In this document: positions 17,044 through 24,424 of the stretch, in pieces
Layout: the number at the start of each line of letters is the position of its first letter
Numbering within the stretch: position 1 is the first letter of the stretch
Assembly: GCF_030757795.1 (NCBI RefSeq)
Contig: NZ_JAUQWH010000016.1
Coordinates: 1-64,000, forward strand
Direction: 5' to 3'
Source: Actinoplanes oryzae
Lineage (GTDB): Bacteria; Actinomycetota; Actinomycetes; Mycobacteriales; Micromonosporaceae
Length of the DNA stretch: 64,000 nucleotides
Made by a program: the position numbers and the translations under genes
Notes under the pieces: model-generated
What the model was told of the DNA's origin: nothing
Databases searched by the model: none
What the model saw: the letters and a program-made list of their open reading frames with translations, nothing else

Positions 17044-17544
17044 TCATGACAGGTGGGCGGCGTCGAGGGCGGATTGCAGCGATTGCAGGTAGCCGTCGCT
17101 GGTGACGGTGGCGCCGGAGACGGTGTCGATGGTCGCGTTCTGGGCGGTCAGGGTCTCCTGGGTGAGGATGGGCAGGGCGTAGGCGTTGATCTGCTGGTCG
17201 CGGCCGTTGTTGTTCGGGTAGACGGGCACCTGCACGGCGGTGATCTTGCCGTTGGCGACGGTGATGCTGACCTGCACGTCGCCCCAGCGGGTGGAGGCGG
17301 CCGACCCGGTGTAGGTCTTGCTGCCCGAGCCGGAAGGGGCGCTCGACGTGCTGGAGCTCGAGGCGCTCGGGGTGGGCGAGGTGCCGCTGGTGGGTGACGT
17401 GGCCGGGGTGCTGGGGCTGGGCTCGGGTGCGGGCGCGGTCGCGGCGGCCACGGTGTCGATGGCGCTGCTGGTGCTGGTGCGGTAGGAGAACAGCAGGACG
17501 AGGGCGGCGACCGTGGAGAACAGCCACAGGGTGATCTTGCGCAT
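17044..17544 (-). CDS. Exported FMN-binding-domain protein
   Basis: A 166-residue protein. An N-terminal membrane/signal helix (LWLFSTVAALVLLFSY) is followed by a Ser/Thr/Pro-rich linker of about 55 residues and a C-terminal FMN-binding domain ending in SGATVTS. In this family the threonine of S-G-A-T is the covalent flavin attachment site. It follows the ferric-reductase-like gene on the same strand by 18 bp. The pair probably forms an outward electron-transfer chain across the cytoplasmic membrane. No ApbE flavin transferase is in the window, so flavinylation would need an enzyme encoded elsewhere. Confidence 0.85.
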   Translation of the reverse strand: MRKITLWLFSTVAALVLLFSYRTSTSSAIDTVAAATAPAPEPSPSTPATSPTSGTSPTPSASSSSTSSAPSGSGSKTYTGSAASTRWGDVQVSITVANGKITAVQVPVYPNNNGRDQQINAYALPILTQETLTAQNATIDTVSGATVTSDGYLQSLQSALDAAHLS

Positions 17545-17562
17545 CGGCGGGGTCCTTCGCGG

Positions 17563-18981
17563 TTACCAGGCGAACAGTTCGGTGTGCAGGTTCTCGGGTG
17601 CGACTCCGGCGTCGCGGGCGGCGGTGCGGGCGGCGTCGGTCCAGCCTTCCGGGCCACAGACGAAGACCTGGGAGTACGCGATCCACGGTGCGATCGTGCT
17701 CAGCGCCTCGGCGTCGGCGTGGTCCGCGTGCTGGGCGGGCAGCCAGGACGGCCGGTCCGCGCGGGGACCGAGCAGGTAGATCACGCGTACGCCGCGGTGG
17801 GTGGCGAACCACTCCAGCTCGGCGCGGAACGCGATCTCCGCCTGGGTGCGGGCGCGATAGATCAGCGTCGCTTCGCCGGGGGCGTACGGCAGCTCGCCGA
17901 GCAGTGACAGCAGCGGCGTGACGCCGATGCCGCAGGCCAGCATCACCACCGGCCCGCCGCGGTAGGACTCACCGGTCAGCTTGCCGTAGGGGCCCTCGAT
18001 CAGCGCCCTGGTGCCCGGCCTGAGCGAGGCGACGCGGGCACTGCCGTCGCCAAGAGTCTTCACGGTGATTCGCAGACCATGGCCGTGCGGCGTCGCAGAC
18101 AGCGAGTAGGGGTGTGCGCGACTCCAGCCGGGCCCGTCGAGAAAGCGCCATTGGAAGAACTGCCCGGCGCGTACGGGAAGGGCGGCGAGGTTGCGCCCGC
18201 GAAGATGGACCGAGGTCAGACCCGGGCCTTCCGCGACCACCCGGTCGACCACCAGACGGTGGCGCAGATTACGCCAGACCGGCACACCGATCCGGTACGC
18301 GACCACGGCGCCGGCCGAGACCGCGTAGAGCGTCCACCAGTACGCCGTGGCGACCTTGTTGCCGATGAAGTCGGTGCCGGTCCACAGCTGGTGCGGCAGC
18401 GCCAAACCGACCCCGGCGTACGCGTAGAGGTGCAGCAGATGCCAGGACTCGTAGCGCAGTTTCCGCCGGGCGAGCCGGATCGAGGTGACCACCACCATGA
18501 CCAGCGCCAGGGTGCCGGCGGTGGCCAGGAGCATGCCGGGATAGGTCCAGATCAGGTCCCACAGCTCACCGAGGAAGTGCGGGGAGTCGGCGCCCCGGTA
18601 GCCGATGATGATCAGCAGGATGTGGGCGACCATCAACCAGAACGAGGTGAATCCGGTCCAGCGGTGCCATCGGGCCAGCCGGTCCTGACCGAACGCGCGC
18701 TCGACCATGGGAACCCGGGCCATCAGCAGTACCTGCAGCAACAGCAGGTCCGACGCCCACAGCCCGGTCAGCCGCCCGGCCGCCGCGAAAGCGTCCGCCC
18801 CGCCCCCGCCGACCTGCTGCAAGCCGCCGTTGCCCACCCACAGGGCGGTGACGATCAACAGCGTGAGACCGGCCGCCACGCCACCCGCATCGGCGTACCA
18901 CCGCGGGGTGGCCGGAAGCCGATCGGCGCCGCCGGAGTACGGCGCCGGAGCCCGGTGGACGGGCGGGGCTGTCGCTGTCAT
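17563..18981 (-). CDS. Ferric-reductase-like transmembrane flavoprotein
   Basis: A 472-residue protein. The N-terminal half carries about six membrane helices with paired histidines (LARWHRWTGF, LMVAHILLI, SWHLLHLYAY) typical of the haem-binding ferric reductase/NOX domain. The C-terminal half is a ferredoxin-NADP+ reductase-type module with FAD-binding HPYSLSATP, then IEGPYGKLTG, GIGVTPLLSLL and the terminal VFVCGPEGWTDAAR. ATG 18981 is chosen because the longer frame upstream is not conserved-looking. It passes electrons from NAD(P)H through FAD and haem, plausibly to the FMN-binding protein encoded next. Confidence 0.9.
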   Translation of the reverse strand: MTATAPPVHRAPAPYSGGADRLPATPRWYADAGGVAAGLTLLIVTALWVGNGGLQQVGGGGADAFAAAGRLTGLWASDLLLLQVLLMARVPMVERAFGQDRLARWHRWTGFTSFWLMVAHILLIIIGYRGADSPHFLGELWDLIWTYPGMLLATAGTLALVMVVVTSIRLARRKLRYESWHLLHLYAYAGVGLALPHQLWTGTDFIGNKVATAYWWTLYAVSAGAVVAYRIGVPVWRNLRHRLVVDRVVAEGPGLTSVHLRGRNLAALPVRAGQFFQWRFLDGPGWSRAHPYSLSATPHGHGLRITVKTLGDGSARVASLRPGTRALIEGPYGKLTGESYRGGPVVMLACGIGVTPLLSLLGELPYAPGEATLIYRARTQAEIAFRAELEWFATHRGVRVIYLLGPRADRPSWLPAQHADHADAEALSTIAPWIAYSQVFVCGPEGWTDAARTAARDAGVAPENLHTELFAW

Positions 18982-19252
18982 GTCCGCAACGATCGGACCT
19001 CGGGCTGAGAAATCGAGGCCTGCGCCCTGTGCGGAACCTATGCGCTTGCTATGAACCCTTCCCGTCCTGTCCTCTCCTGTCCGCGGATGCGGGCGTGCGT
19101 CACCGGGCAGCCGCACGCGGAGCCCGACTCGTGACTTCGGCTGTCGCCGAAATCCCGCCACGGACCTCACGAAATCCGCCGGGCGAGCGTCTTCCTGCCG
19201 AGTGCCCCAAGCGGAGTTTCCTTTGCGTACGCCCGCGGGCGAAAGGAGTGCG

Positions 19253-19552
19253 ATGACGATCGACTGGCCGGTGGTGGCCGGCGTGCTTTCGACGGCTGTG
19301 TTCGTATTGGCGACGCTGCCGATGCTCGTCAAGGCGGCCAGGACGAAGGATCTGGCCTCGTACAGCGTCGGGAATCTCCTGCTGAGCAACGCGGGAAACG
19401 TTGTCTACTCCTTCTATGTGTTCAGTCTGCCGTTCGGGCCGGCGTGGGGTCTGCACGCCTTCAACATGCTCGTGAGCCTGCTGATGCTGGGCTGGTGGGT
19501 GCGATACCGGCACCGTAGCCAACCGGCCTCGCCCGCCCGCGCCGCGAGATGA
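19253..19552 (+). CDS. Small PQ-loop/SemiSWEET-like membrane protein
   Basis: A 99-residue membrane protein with three helices. The first has the pattern TAVFVLATLPMLVKAARTKD, where a proline precedes a charged cytoplasmic loop as in PQ-loop and SemiSWEET half-transporters; the classic PQ dipeptide is replaced by LP. Helix three is LHAFNMLVSLLMLGWWV. It starts at ATG 19253 behind GAAAGGAG. A homodimer would be needed to form a transporter. The substrate is unknown and the gene stands alone between two divergent units. Confidence 0.75.
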   Translation: MTIDWPVVAGVLSTAVFVLATLPMLVKAARTKDLASYSVGNLLLSNAGNVVYSFYVFSLPFGPAWGLHAFNMLVSLLMLGWWVRYRHRSQPASPARAAR

Positions 19553-19712
19553 GCGGCTGCGCGGTCGCGGCCGTGAAAGGCCGCCCTGACGTCTCCAGGC
19601 TACGGTGAGCTTCGCGCCCCACGCGGCCATGCCGTCGGGTGGGCCGGCGCGCACTGGCGAAGAAGGGCTGGTCTCGACCTCACGAACTCCGCGTGAGGAG
19701 CGTTTACCCAGC

Positions 19713-20210
19713 ATGAGAGGCAAACCACCGTTCGAGTCCGTCGTCGCCCGGCACGGTGCGACCGTGCTCCGGGTCTGCCGGGCGGTACTGGGGCCGGTCG
19801 AGGCGGACGACGCGTGGTCGGAGACCTTTCTGTCGGCCATGCGGGCGTATCCGGATCTGCCCGGCGACGCGAACGTCGAGGCATGGCTGGTGACGATCGC
19901 CCATCGCAAGGCGATCGACAACGTGCGTGCGACGTCCCGGCGCGCCGTCCCGGTCGGCGAGACACCCGATGCGGCCGTGGCGGCCGCCGATGTCGATGTC
20001 GCCGGCGAGCTGGTCAGTGCCGTGGCGGCGCTGCCGCCGAAGCAGAGACAGGCTGTCGCCTATCACTACCTGGCTGACCTGCCCTACGCGCAGGTGGCGG
20101 CGATCCTCGGCGGTAGCCCGGCCTCCGCGCGTCGCGCGGCAGCCGACGGCATTGCCGCTCTGCGCCGCATCTATCCGGGCAAGACCCAAGGGGAAGGAGT
20201 ACCCCGATGA
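19713..20210 (+). CDS. ECF-type RNA polymerase sigma factor
   Basis: A 165-residue sigma-70-family protein with region 2 (ESVVARHGATVLRVCRAVLG ... WSETFLSAMRAYPDLP) and region 4 (LPPKQRQAVAYHYLADLPYA, then ILGGSPASARRAAADGIAAL). ATG 19713 is used; an in-frame GTG further upstream (VSTSRTPREE) is an alternative because the GAGGAG box is 12 bp from the ATG. Its stop overlaps the start of the alkyltransferase gene by 4 bp, so the two are translationally coupled. No anti-sigma gene is adjacent. It is a good candidate to switch on the repair genes that follow. Confidence 0.85.
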   Translation: MRGKPPFESVVARHGATVLRVCRAVLGPVEADDAWSETFLSAMRAYPDLPGDANVEAWLVTIAHRKAIDNVRATSRRAVPVGETPDAAVAAADVDVAGELVSAVAALPPKQRQAVAYHYLADLPYAQVAAILGGSPASARRAAADGIAALRRIYPGKTQGEGVPR

Positions 20211-20815
20211 CCACTGACGACCGCGGTGACCTGGTAGAGGCGTTCCCCGTCGACGCCGGCCACCTCGCCCGCCTGCACCGGACGTTGACGGCGGCAGCCG
20301 AGGCGGAGGGCATCCTGGACGTGTCGTACGACGTCGTCGACACGCCGGTCGGCCCGCTGCTGCTGGCCGCCACCGACCTCGGCCTGGTTCGCGTCGCCTA
20401 CGAGGGCGAGGACCACGACTCCGTCTTGCGGGCGCTGGCGGAGAAGATCAGTCCGCGGGTGCTGCGGGCTCCCGGACGCCTGGCCGAGGTCCGGGGCCAG
20501 CTCGACGAGTACTTCGCGGGCCGGCGTCGCACGTTCGACGTGCCGCTCGACTGGCGTCTGTCGCGCGGCTTCCGCCAGCTGGTGCTGCGGGCACTTCCCT
20601 CGGTGGAGTACGGCCACACCGCCCCGTACTCCACCATCGCGCGGCTGGTCGGGAACCCCGGTGCGGTGCGCGCCGTCGGAACCGCCTGCGCGACGAATCC
20701 GATTCCGGTCGTGGTGCCGTGTCACCGGGTCATCCGTGCCGACGGCAGTGCAGGGCGCTACCTCGGTGGGCCCGAGGCGAAGAAGGTCCTGCTCGCGCTG
20801 GAGGCCGCCGCGTGA
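20207..20815 (+). CDS. ogt: Methylated-DNA--protein-cysteine methyltransferase (copy 1)
   Basis: A 202-residue O6-alkylguanine-DNA alkyltransferase. It accepts the alkyl group from O6-methylguanine onto its own cysteine, a suicide repair reaction. The active site is VVVPCHRVIRADGS near residue 170. The DNA-binding helix and arginine finger lie in SVEYGHTAPYSTIARLVGNP, GAVRAVGTACATNP. The N-terminal ~40 residues precede the usual DTPVGPLLLAATD start of the family. It is coupled to the sigma-factor gene upstream and followed by a second alkyltransferase. Confidence 0.93.
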   Translation: MTTDDRGDLVEAFPVDAGHLARLHRTLTAAAEAEGILDVSYDVVDTPVGPLLLAATDLGLVRVAYEGEDHDSVLRALAEKISPRVLRAPGRLAEVRGQLDEYFAGRRRTFDVPLDWRLSRGFRQLVLRALPSVEYGHTAPYSTIARLVGNPGAVRAVGTACATNPIPVVVPCHRVIRADGSAGRYLGGPEAKKVLLALEAAA

Positions 20816-20857
20816 TGCCTCCTGCCCGCCGATCGCCATGTCCGAATCCCGCCAGCA

Positions 20858-20871
20858 CTCGCGGTCGCGAG
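20858..20871. promoter_or_regulatory. 14-bp palindrome between the two alkyltransferase genes
   Basis: CTCGCG-GT-CGCGAG, perfect arms with a 2-bp centre, 44 bp before the ATG at 20915. It could be a protein-binding site, but GC-rich palindromes arise often in such DNA. Confidence 0.25.
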
Positions 20872-20914
20872 GAAGCAGAGTTGAACGCGGAGAGCTTCGA
20901 TGAAGGAGGCAATG

Positions 20915-21418
20915 ATGACCGTCTGGACGACCATCGCCGGCCCGCTGGGTGACCTGCTCCTGGTGGGGGAGGAGACCGCGGACGGGTGCACGTTGACGTC
21001 GCTGTCCATGCCGGGTCAGCGCAACGCCCCGGCCGTGCGGCCCGGCTGGCGCCGGGATCCGGCGCCGTTCGCGGAGATCAGCCGTCAGCTGGCGGCGTAC
21101 TTCGCCGGTGAGCTCGATCGCTTCGACATCGCGTTCACCGGCGGCGGGACGGCATTCCAGCAGCGGGTGTGGTCTGCGGTGGACGAGATCCCGCACGGCA
21201 CGACGACCACCTATGGTGCCCTGGCAGCGCGGCTCGGCCTGACCCGCGACCGGGTTCAGGCCCTGGGCGGGGCGATCGGCGCGAACCCGCTGCTGCTGGT
21301 GCGCCCCTGCCACCGCGTCATCGGCGCGGACGGCTCGATGCGCGGCTACGCCGGCGGCGTCGAGCGCAAGGTGCGGCTGCTCACCCATGAGGGAGCGCTC
21401 CAGCCGGCGCTTCTGTAG
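20915..21418 (+). CDS. Methylated-DNA--protein-cysteine methyltransferase (copy 2)
   Basis: A 167-residue alkyltransferase of the same family as its neighbour but clearly divergent. Active-site motif is LLVRPCHRVIGADGS, with [20 protein letters not shown] and ALGGAIGANP forming the DNA-reading part. AAGGAGG (20903-20909) lies 5 bp before ATG 20915, which therefore is the likely start rather than the ATG at 20900. Two alkyltransferases in one operon may differ in lesion preference or in DNA versus regulatory function. Confidence 0.92.
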   Translation: MTVWTTIAGPLGDLLLVGEETADGCTLTSLSMPGQRNAPAVRPGWRRDPAPFAEISRQLAAYFAGELDRFDIAFTGGGTAFQQRVWSAVDEIPHGTTTTYGALAARLGLTRDRVQALGGAIGANPLLLVRPCHRVIGADGSMRGYAGGVERKVRLLTHEGALQPALL

Positions 21419-21457
21419 GCCCGTGCGACACCCCATTGACCAGAGGAGCCCAACACC

Positions 21458-22177
21458 ATGATCAAGACCCTGGGGTACGCCGACCGGGTCGCCCAGACCG
21501 ATGGGGAGACCCTGGCCGAGCAGCTCAACGAGCACGGCAACGCCCTGACCGGGCCGCTCCTGACCCCGGCCGAATGCCTCGAGATCGCCGGCCTCTACGA
21601 CGAGCCGGACCGGTTCCGCACGACGGTGGACATGGCCCGCCACCGGTTCGGCTCCGGCCAGTACCGCTACTTCACCCACGACCTGCCCGGCCCCGTCCGC
21701 GACCTGCGCGAGCAGCTCTACCCCCGCCTGCTGCCGATCGCCCGGGACTGGGCCGCCAAGCTCGGCAAGCCCGCGCCCTGGCCCGACAGCCTGGGGGAGT
21801 GGCTGCAGCGGTGTCACGAGGCCGGGCAGTCGAGGTCCGCGCAGATTCTGCTGCGGTACGGGCCGGGCGACTGGAACGCGCTGCACCGTGACGTGTTCGG
21901 GGACATGCTCTTCCCGCTGCAGGTCGTGATCGGCCTGGATGCCCCCGGCGTGGACTTCACCGGCGGGGAGTTCCTGATGACCGAGCAACGCCCGCGGGCG
22001 CAGACCCGGGGCTCGGCCATCGCTGTGCCGCAGGGCCACGGCCTGGTCTTCACCACCCGCGACCGGCCGGTGGCGTCCAAGCGTGGCTGGTCGAACGCGC
22101 CGATGCGGCACGGTGTGAGCGTCGTGCGCTCCGGGCTGCGCCGTACTCTCGGCCTCGTCTTCCACGACGCCGCATGA
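21458..22177 (+). CDS. 2OG-Fe(II) oxygenase (alkylation-operon associated)
   Basis: A 239-residue iron/2-oxoglutarate dioxygenase fold protein. The iron triad is visible as HRD (in LHRDVFGDMLFP, ~residue 145) and a distal histidine in PMRHGVSVV. An arginine a few residues later (SGLRRTLGLVFH) is placed to bind 2-oxoglutarate. The central LQVVIGL ... FTGGEFLMTEQRPR matches the prolyl-hydroxylase-like group often found beside Ada/Ogt genes in actinobacteria. In this setting oxidative removal of alkyl damage, in the manner of AlkB, is the natural guess, though the protein is not a close AlkB lookalike. Confidence 0.85.
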   Translation: MIKTLGYADRVAQTDGETLAEQLNEHGNALTGPLLTPAECLEIAGLYDEPDRFRTTVDMARHRFGSGQYRYFTHDLPGPVRDLREQLYPRLLPIARDWAAKLGKPAPWPDSLGEWLQRCHEAGQSRSAQILLRYGPGDWNALHRDVFGDMLFPLQVVIGLDAPGVDFTGGEFLMTEQRPRAQTRGSAIAVPQGHGLVFTTRDRPVASKRGWSNAPMRHGVSVVRSGLRRTLGLVFHDAA

Positions 22178-22902
22178 GCTATGTCCTGCTCGGCGCGGAC
22201 GGGCGGCCGTACCGCAGCTCGGCCCCGGGCGCGCTCGGCGGTCACCGCCGGGGGCGCCGCTACGGGCGGCTGGACTGCCCGTCCGCCCTCCGTGCCATCG
22301 CGCGCGGTCATTACGTACGGCACCGGGTGTTCTTCGCCGACGAGGCGACCGCGATCGCGGCGGGGTACCGGCCCTGTGGCGTGTGCCTGCCCGGCGCGTA
22401 CGCCCGATGGAAGGACAACTCGGAACGTGCACACTCCGCGGCGGAGCTCGCCACGCTCACAGGGTTGCTGACCGCGCCGGACTGGCAAGCCGGGACGGTC
22501 ACGATCGGGCACAGCCGCGACGCCTCCAGCCGCGCCGCCGCCCACGCGTTTCAAGCGGCCTGGACGGCGGGTGGCGGCGACATCCTCGCCGTGGTGGACT
22601 GGCCGGAGGCGGCCGCGTCGTGGCTGCGCCCGGCGAGCCGGTTGACCGCGGAGACTCCGGACGCGTGGGTGTTCGCGGCCCGGGTGCCGGGCTTTGCACA
22701 GCTCGCCCGCCGCCTGCGTCTGTCCACCGGCTTCGACCCGGCCCGGGCCGTGGCCTTCGCGGATCTCCAGGATTCCCGGCTGCCGTTGCTGGCCGGCCGG
22801 GGTGCCCTCGACGGCCTCCGCGGAGCGAGCGCCGACGGCGGCACGTGGGCGGTGCGGGGCAGTGGGGTCACCTCCTACCCCGGAATGAGCCGAGCGCGCT
22901 GA
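22174..22902 (+). CDS. Ada-like metal-binding-domain protein
   Basis: A 242-residue protein whose first ~75 residues follow the Ada zinc-binding domain: YGRLDCPSALRAI, RHRVFFADEATAIAAGYRPCGVC. In E. coli Ada four cysteines bind zinc and one accepts methyl groups from phosphotriesters. Here only three cysteines are evident (LDC and CGVC), so metal binding may use another residue. There is no AraC HTH or alkyltransferase domain. The remaining ~165 residues are of unknown type. Its ATGA overlap with the 2OG oxygenase gene places it at the end of the repair operon, perhaps as damage sensor or lesion binder. Confidence 0.75.
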   Translation: MSYVLLGADGRPYRSSAPGALGGHRRGRRYGRLDCPSALRAIARGHYVRHRVFFADEATAIAAGYRPCGVCLPGAYARWKDNSERAHSAAELATLTGLLTAPDWQAGTVTIGHSRDASSRAAAHAFQAAWTAGGGDILAVVDWPEAAASWLRPASRLTAETPDAWVFAARVPGFAQLARRLRLSTGFDPARAVAFADLQDSRLPLLAGRGALDGLRGASADGGTWAVRGSGVTSYPGMSRAR

Positions 22903-22978
22903 TCCAGCGCCCGGCGGCGAACCTCTCGTCCCGTCTTCCGGCCGGATGGTCCGGCTCGGCCGTCCAACACTGAGCTTC

Positions 22979-23100
22979 TGAGCGGATGAAGTCCATCCGT
23001 CGCCGGGCTGAGCGCGGATCGTCGGAGACGTAGGCCAGCCCGACCACCAGCCACAGGGCGATCGGCAGGTGCGTGGCGATCAGGCCGGCCGACTGTGCGG
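22979..23100 (-). pseudogene. Remnant of a large actinobacterial membrane protein
   Basis: Translated on the minus strand, 23100-22979 reads SAGLIATHLPIALWLVVGLA followed by YVSDDPRSARRRMDFIR. From memory this matches an N-terminal part of a large conserved actinobacterial membrane protein. There is no start codon, and similarity stops abruptly after about 40 residues. It begins at the stop codon of the adjacent XRE gene, a likely deletion junction. Confidence 0.4.
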
Positions 23101-23102
23101 CC

Positions 23103-23384
23103 TCAGTGCGGGGGGCCGGCGTCCGGCCCGGCGGCTTCGAGCCGTCGCGGGTGCCGGGAGGCGACCTTCTCGGGTTCGCGGATCAGCAGGTCGGCGGGGC
23201 TGCAGTCGAGCACGGCGCAGATGACGTCGAGGTCGTCGAGCCGGATCATGGTGGGGGTGCCGGTCCAGAGCCCGGACATTTTGCCCGCGCTGATCTCCAG
23301 CCCGGCCTCGGCGAGCAGGCGCCGCATCTCGGCGGACGTCCAGATGTTTCGCTTCGCCGCCCGCAACCGCAGATCCCAGCGCAT
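23103..23384 (-). CDS. XRE-family helix-turn-helix regulator, tandem copy 1
   Basis: A 93-residue Cro/CI-type DNA-binding protein. ATG 23384 is set by the paralogue at 23553-23840. The HTH spans ~residues 18-70 (WTSAEMRRLLAEAGLEISAG, IRLDDLDVICAVLDCSPADL) and ends in LLIREPEKV, the usual close of this small-regulator family. The two copies are about 92% identical in DNA over 222 bp without indels and differ mainly in the first ~12 residues and the tails. Such small regulators are often found with mobile-element or membrane-protein partners; here only a remnant of the latter follows. Confidence 0.8.
   Translation of the reverse strand: MRWDLRLRAAKRNIWTSAEMRRLLAEAGLEISAGKMSGLWTGTPTMIRLDDLDVICAVLDCSPADLLIREPEKVASRHPRRLEAAGPDAGPPH
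23163..23384 (-). repeat. Direct repeat unit 1 (222 bp)
   Basis: It matches 23619-23840 base for base in register (offset 456 bp, no indels), with about 17 differences by my count, concentrated at the start-codon end of the gene. Each unit is most of one XRE gene. Conservation ends at the ATG. Confidence 0.85.
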
Positions 23385-23552
23385 GGCTCCAGTCCACCAC
23401 CCCGCGCGGGTGCAACGGAACGGATCGCTGGGGGAAGTGCCCGTCTGTTCATAGAGGACGGTAATGCCGAGACATGAGGTCCGCGCTTGCTCAACGTGAT
23501 GGGCGTGCAGGAGCATCGGTCGTTGGTGATGGGGCGGCGTGGTGCCGCGTCG

Positions 23553-23840
23553 TCAGGTCCGGCGTGGGGTCGCGGCGTTCTCGCCAACCGCGTGCAAGCG
23601 CTGCGGCTGCCCGGACGTGACCTTCTCAGGTTCGCGGATCAGCAGGTCGGCGGGGCTGCAGTCGAGCACGGCGCAGATGACGTCGAGGTCGTCGAGCCGG
23701 ATCATGGTGGGGGTGCCGGTCCAGAGCCCGGACATCTTGCCGGCGCTGATCTCCAGCCCGGCCTCGGCCAGCAGCCGGCGCATCTCGGCGGACGTCCAGA
23801 CGCCTCTTTCGGCCGCGCGCAGCCGCAGGTTCCAGCGCAT
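23553..23840 (-). CDS. XRE-family helix-turn-helix regulator, tandem copy 2
   Basis: A 95-residue paralogue of the protein at 23103-23384, with the same HTH core and a different tail after LLIREPEKV. ATG 23840 follows a GGGAGGG ribosome site. TTTAAT on the minus strand (complement of 23872-23877) could be its -10 element. Divergent from the prenyl-cluster genes and separated from them by the 584-bp control region, it is the nearest regulator to the biosynthetic cluster and a candidate controller of it. Confidence 0.82.
   Translation of the reverse strand: MRWNLRLRAAERGVWTSAEMRRLLAEAGLEISAGKMSGLWTGTPTMIRLDDLDVICAVLDCSPADLLIREPEKVTSGQPQRLHAVGENAATPRRT
23619..23840 (-). repeat. Direct repeat unit 2 (222 bp)
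   Basis: Partner of 23163-23384; see that entry. The 234 bp between the units show no obvious similarity to the flanks, so the duplication covers the coding core only or its edges have diverged. Confidence 0.85.
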
Positions 23841-24057
23841 CGCCTCAGCCCTCCCGCCGCAAGGGGCGGCCAATTAAATCGAACGTCCATCGAGAATCTT
23901 GGTTGTTTTTCATGATTCCTGAGCGTTCTCGTCGGTGTGTAAATCTTCGACACTCGCCAATCTATAAGTGTTGTTGCAGCTCACGCGCCGTTTCGTTGTA
24001 GATCTTAACGCGTGGCTCCGGTCAATGGATAGTCAGCGACGAAAAACTGCAGGCGCG

Positions 24058-24087
24058 TTGACATGCCCAGCGGAGATCGTTCAGGAT
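24058..24087 (+). promoter_or_regulatory. Candidate promoter for the biosynthetic cluster
   Basis: A perfect -35 TTGACA (24058-24063), an 18-bp spacer and CAGGAT (24082-24087), close to the actinobacterial TAGGAT-like -10. A transcript from here would carry a leader of about 330 nt before the first gene. Confidence 0.45.
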
Positions 24088-24290
24088 GGTTTCCGAGCCC
24101 GCCACTCCATTGCGGAAGCTCAAATCTCGGCACTACAGGGTCGTTGAGCTGCGGTTATGCCGCCGGTGGGAGCTTAGCGGTCCCCATTCATCCAAGCTTC
24201 ACCTGCGTTGCGTTTGCGCCGAACCGGCGTCTGCGCTATTCGCGCAGGCGGAGCTAGCGATTCAGATCCGTCTATACAACGGAGACGTTT

Positions 24291-24310
24291 AACGTATTCG
24301 TAACTACGTT
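24291..24310. promoter_or_regulatory. Inverted repeat, candidate operator
   Basis: AACGTA-N8-TACGTT with perfect 6-bp arms, in the leader 115 bp before the first cluster gene. Neighbouring bases repeat the ACGTTT theme (24285-24290). Possible site for a cluster regulator. Confidence 0.4.
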
Positions 24311-24424
24311 TCGGAGGCCCGCGCCCCGGCGGGCGCGGCTGACCTGCGAAACGGGCGCTCCCAGCGTGGAGCCGGGCAGGATTTCCCCTCGATCGGGCAT
24401 GCGTTACAGCGGAGGAGAATCGCG

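Larger units (their letters stand above)
23841..24424. other. 584-bp AT-richer control region, no convincing gene
   Basis: Clearly lower GC than its surroundings, especially 23868-24060. Short frames exist, for example 24086-24292 (68 codons), but with poor codon bias and no recognisable family. It holds the promoter candidate at 24058-24087 and the inverted repeat at 24291-24310. It separates the divergent XRE and prenyl-cluster transcripts. Confidence 0.6.

Noticed and set aside
24086-24292. A 68-codon frame in the leader of the biosynthetic cluster
   Set aside because: Poor codon bias, no ribosome site and no recognisable family; more likely untranslated leader.
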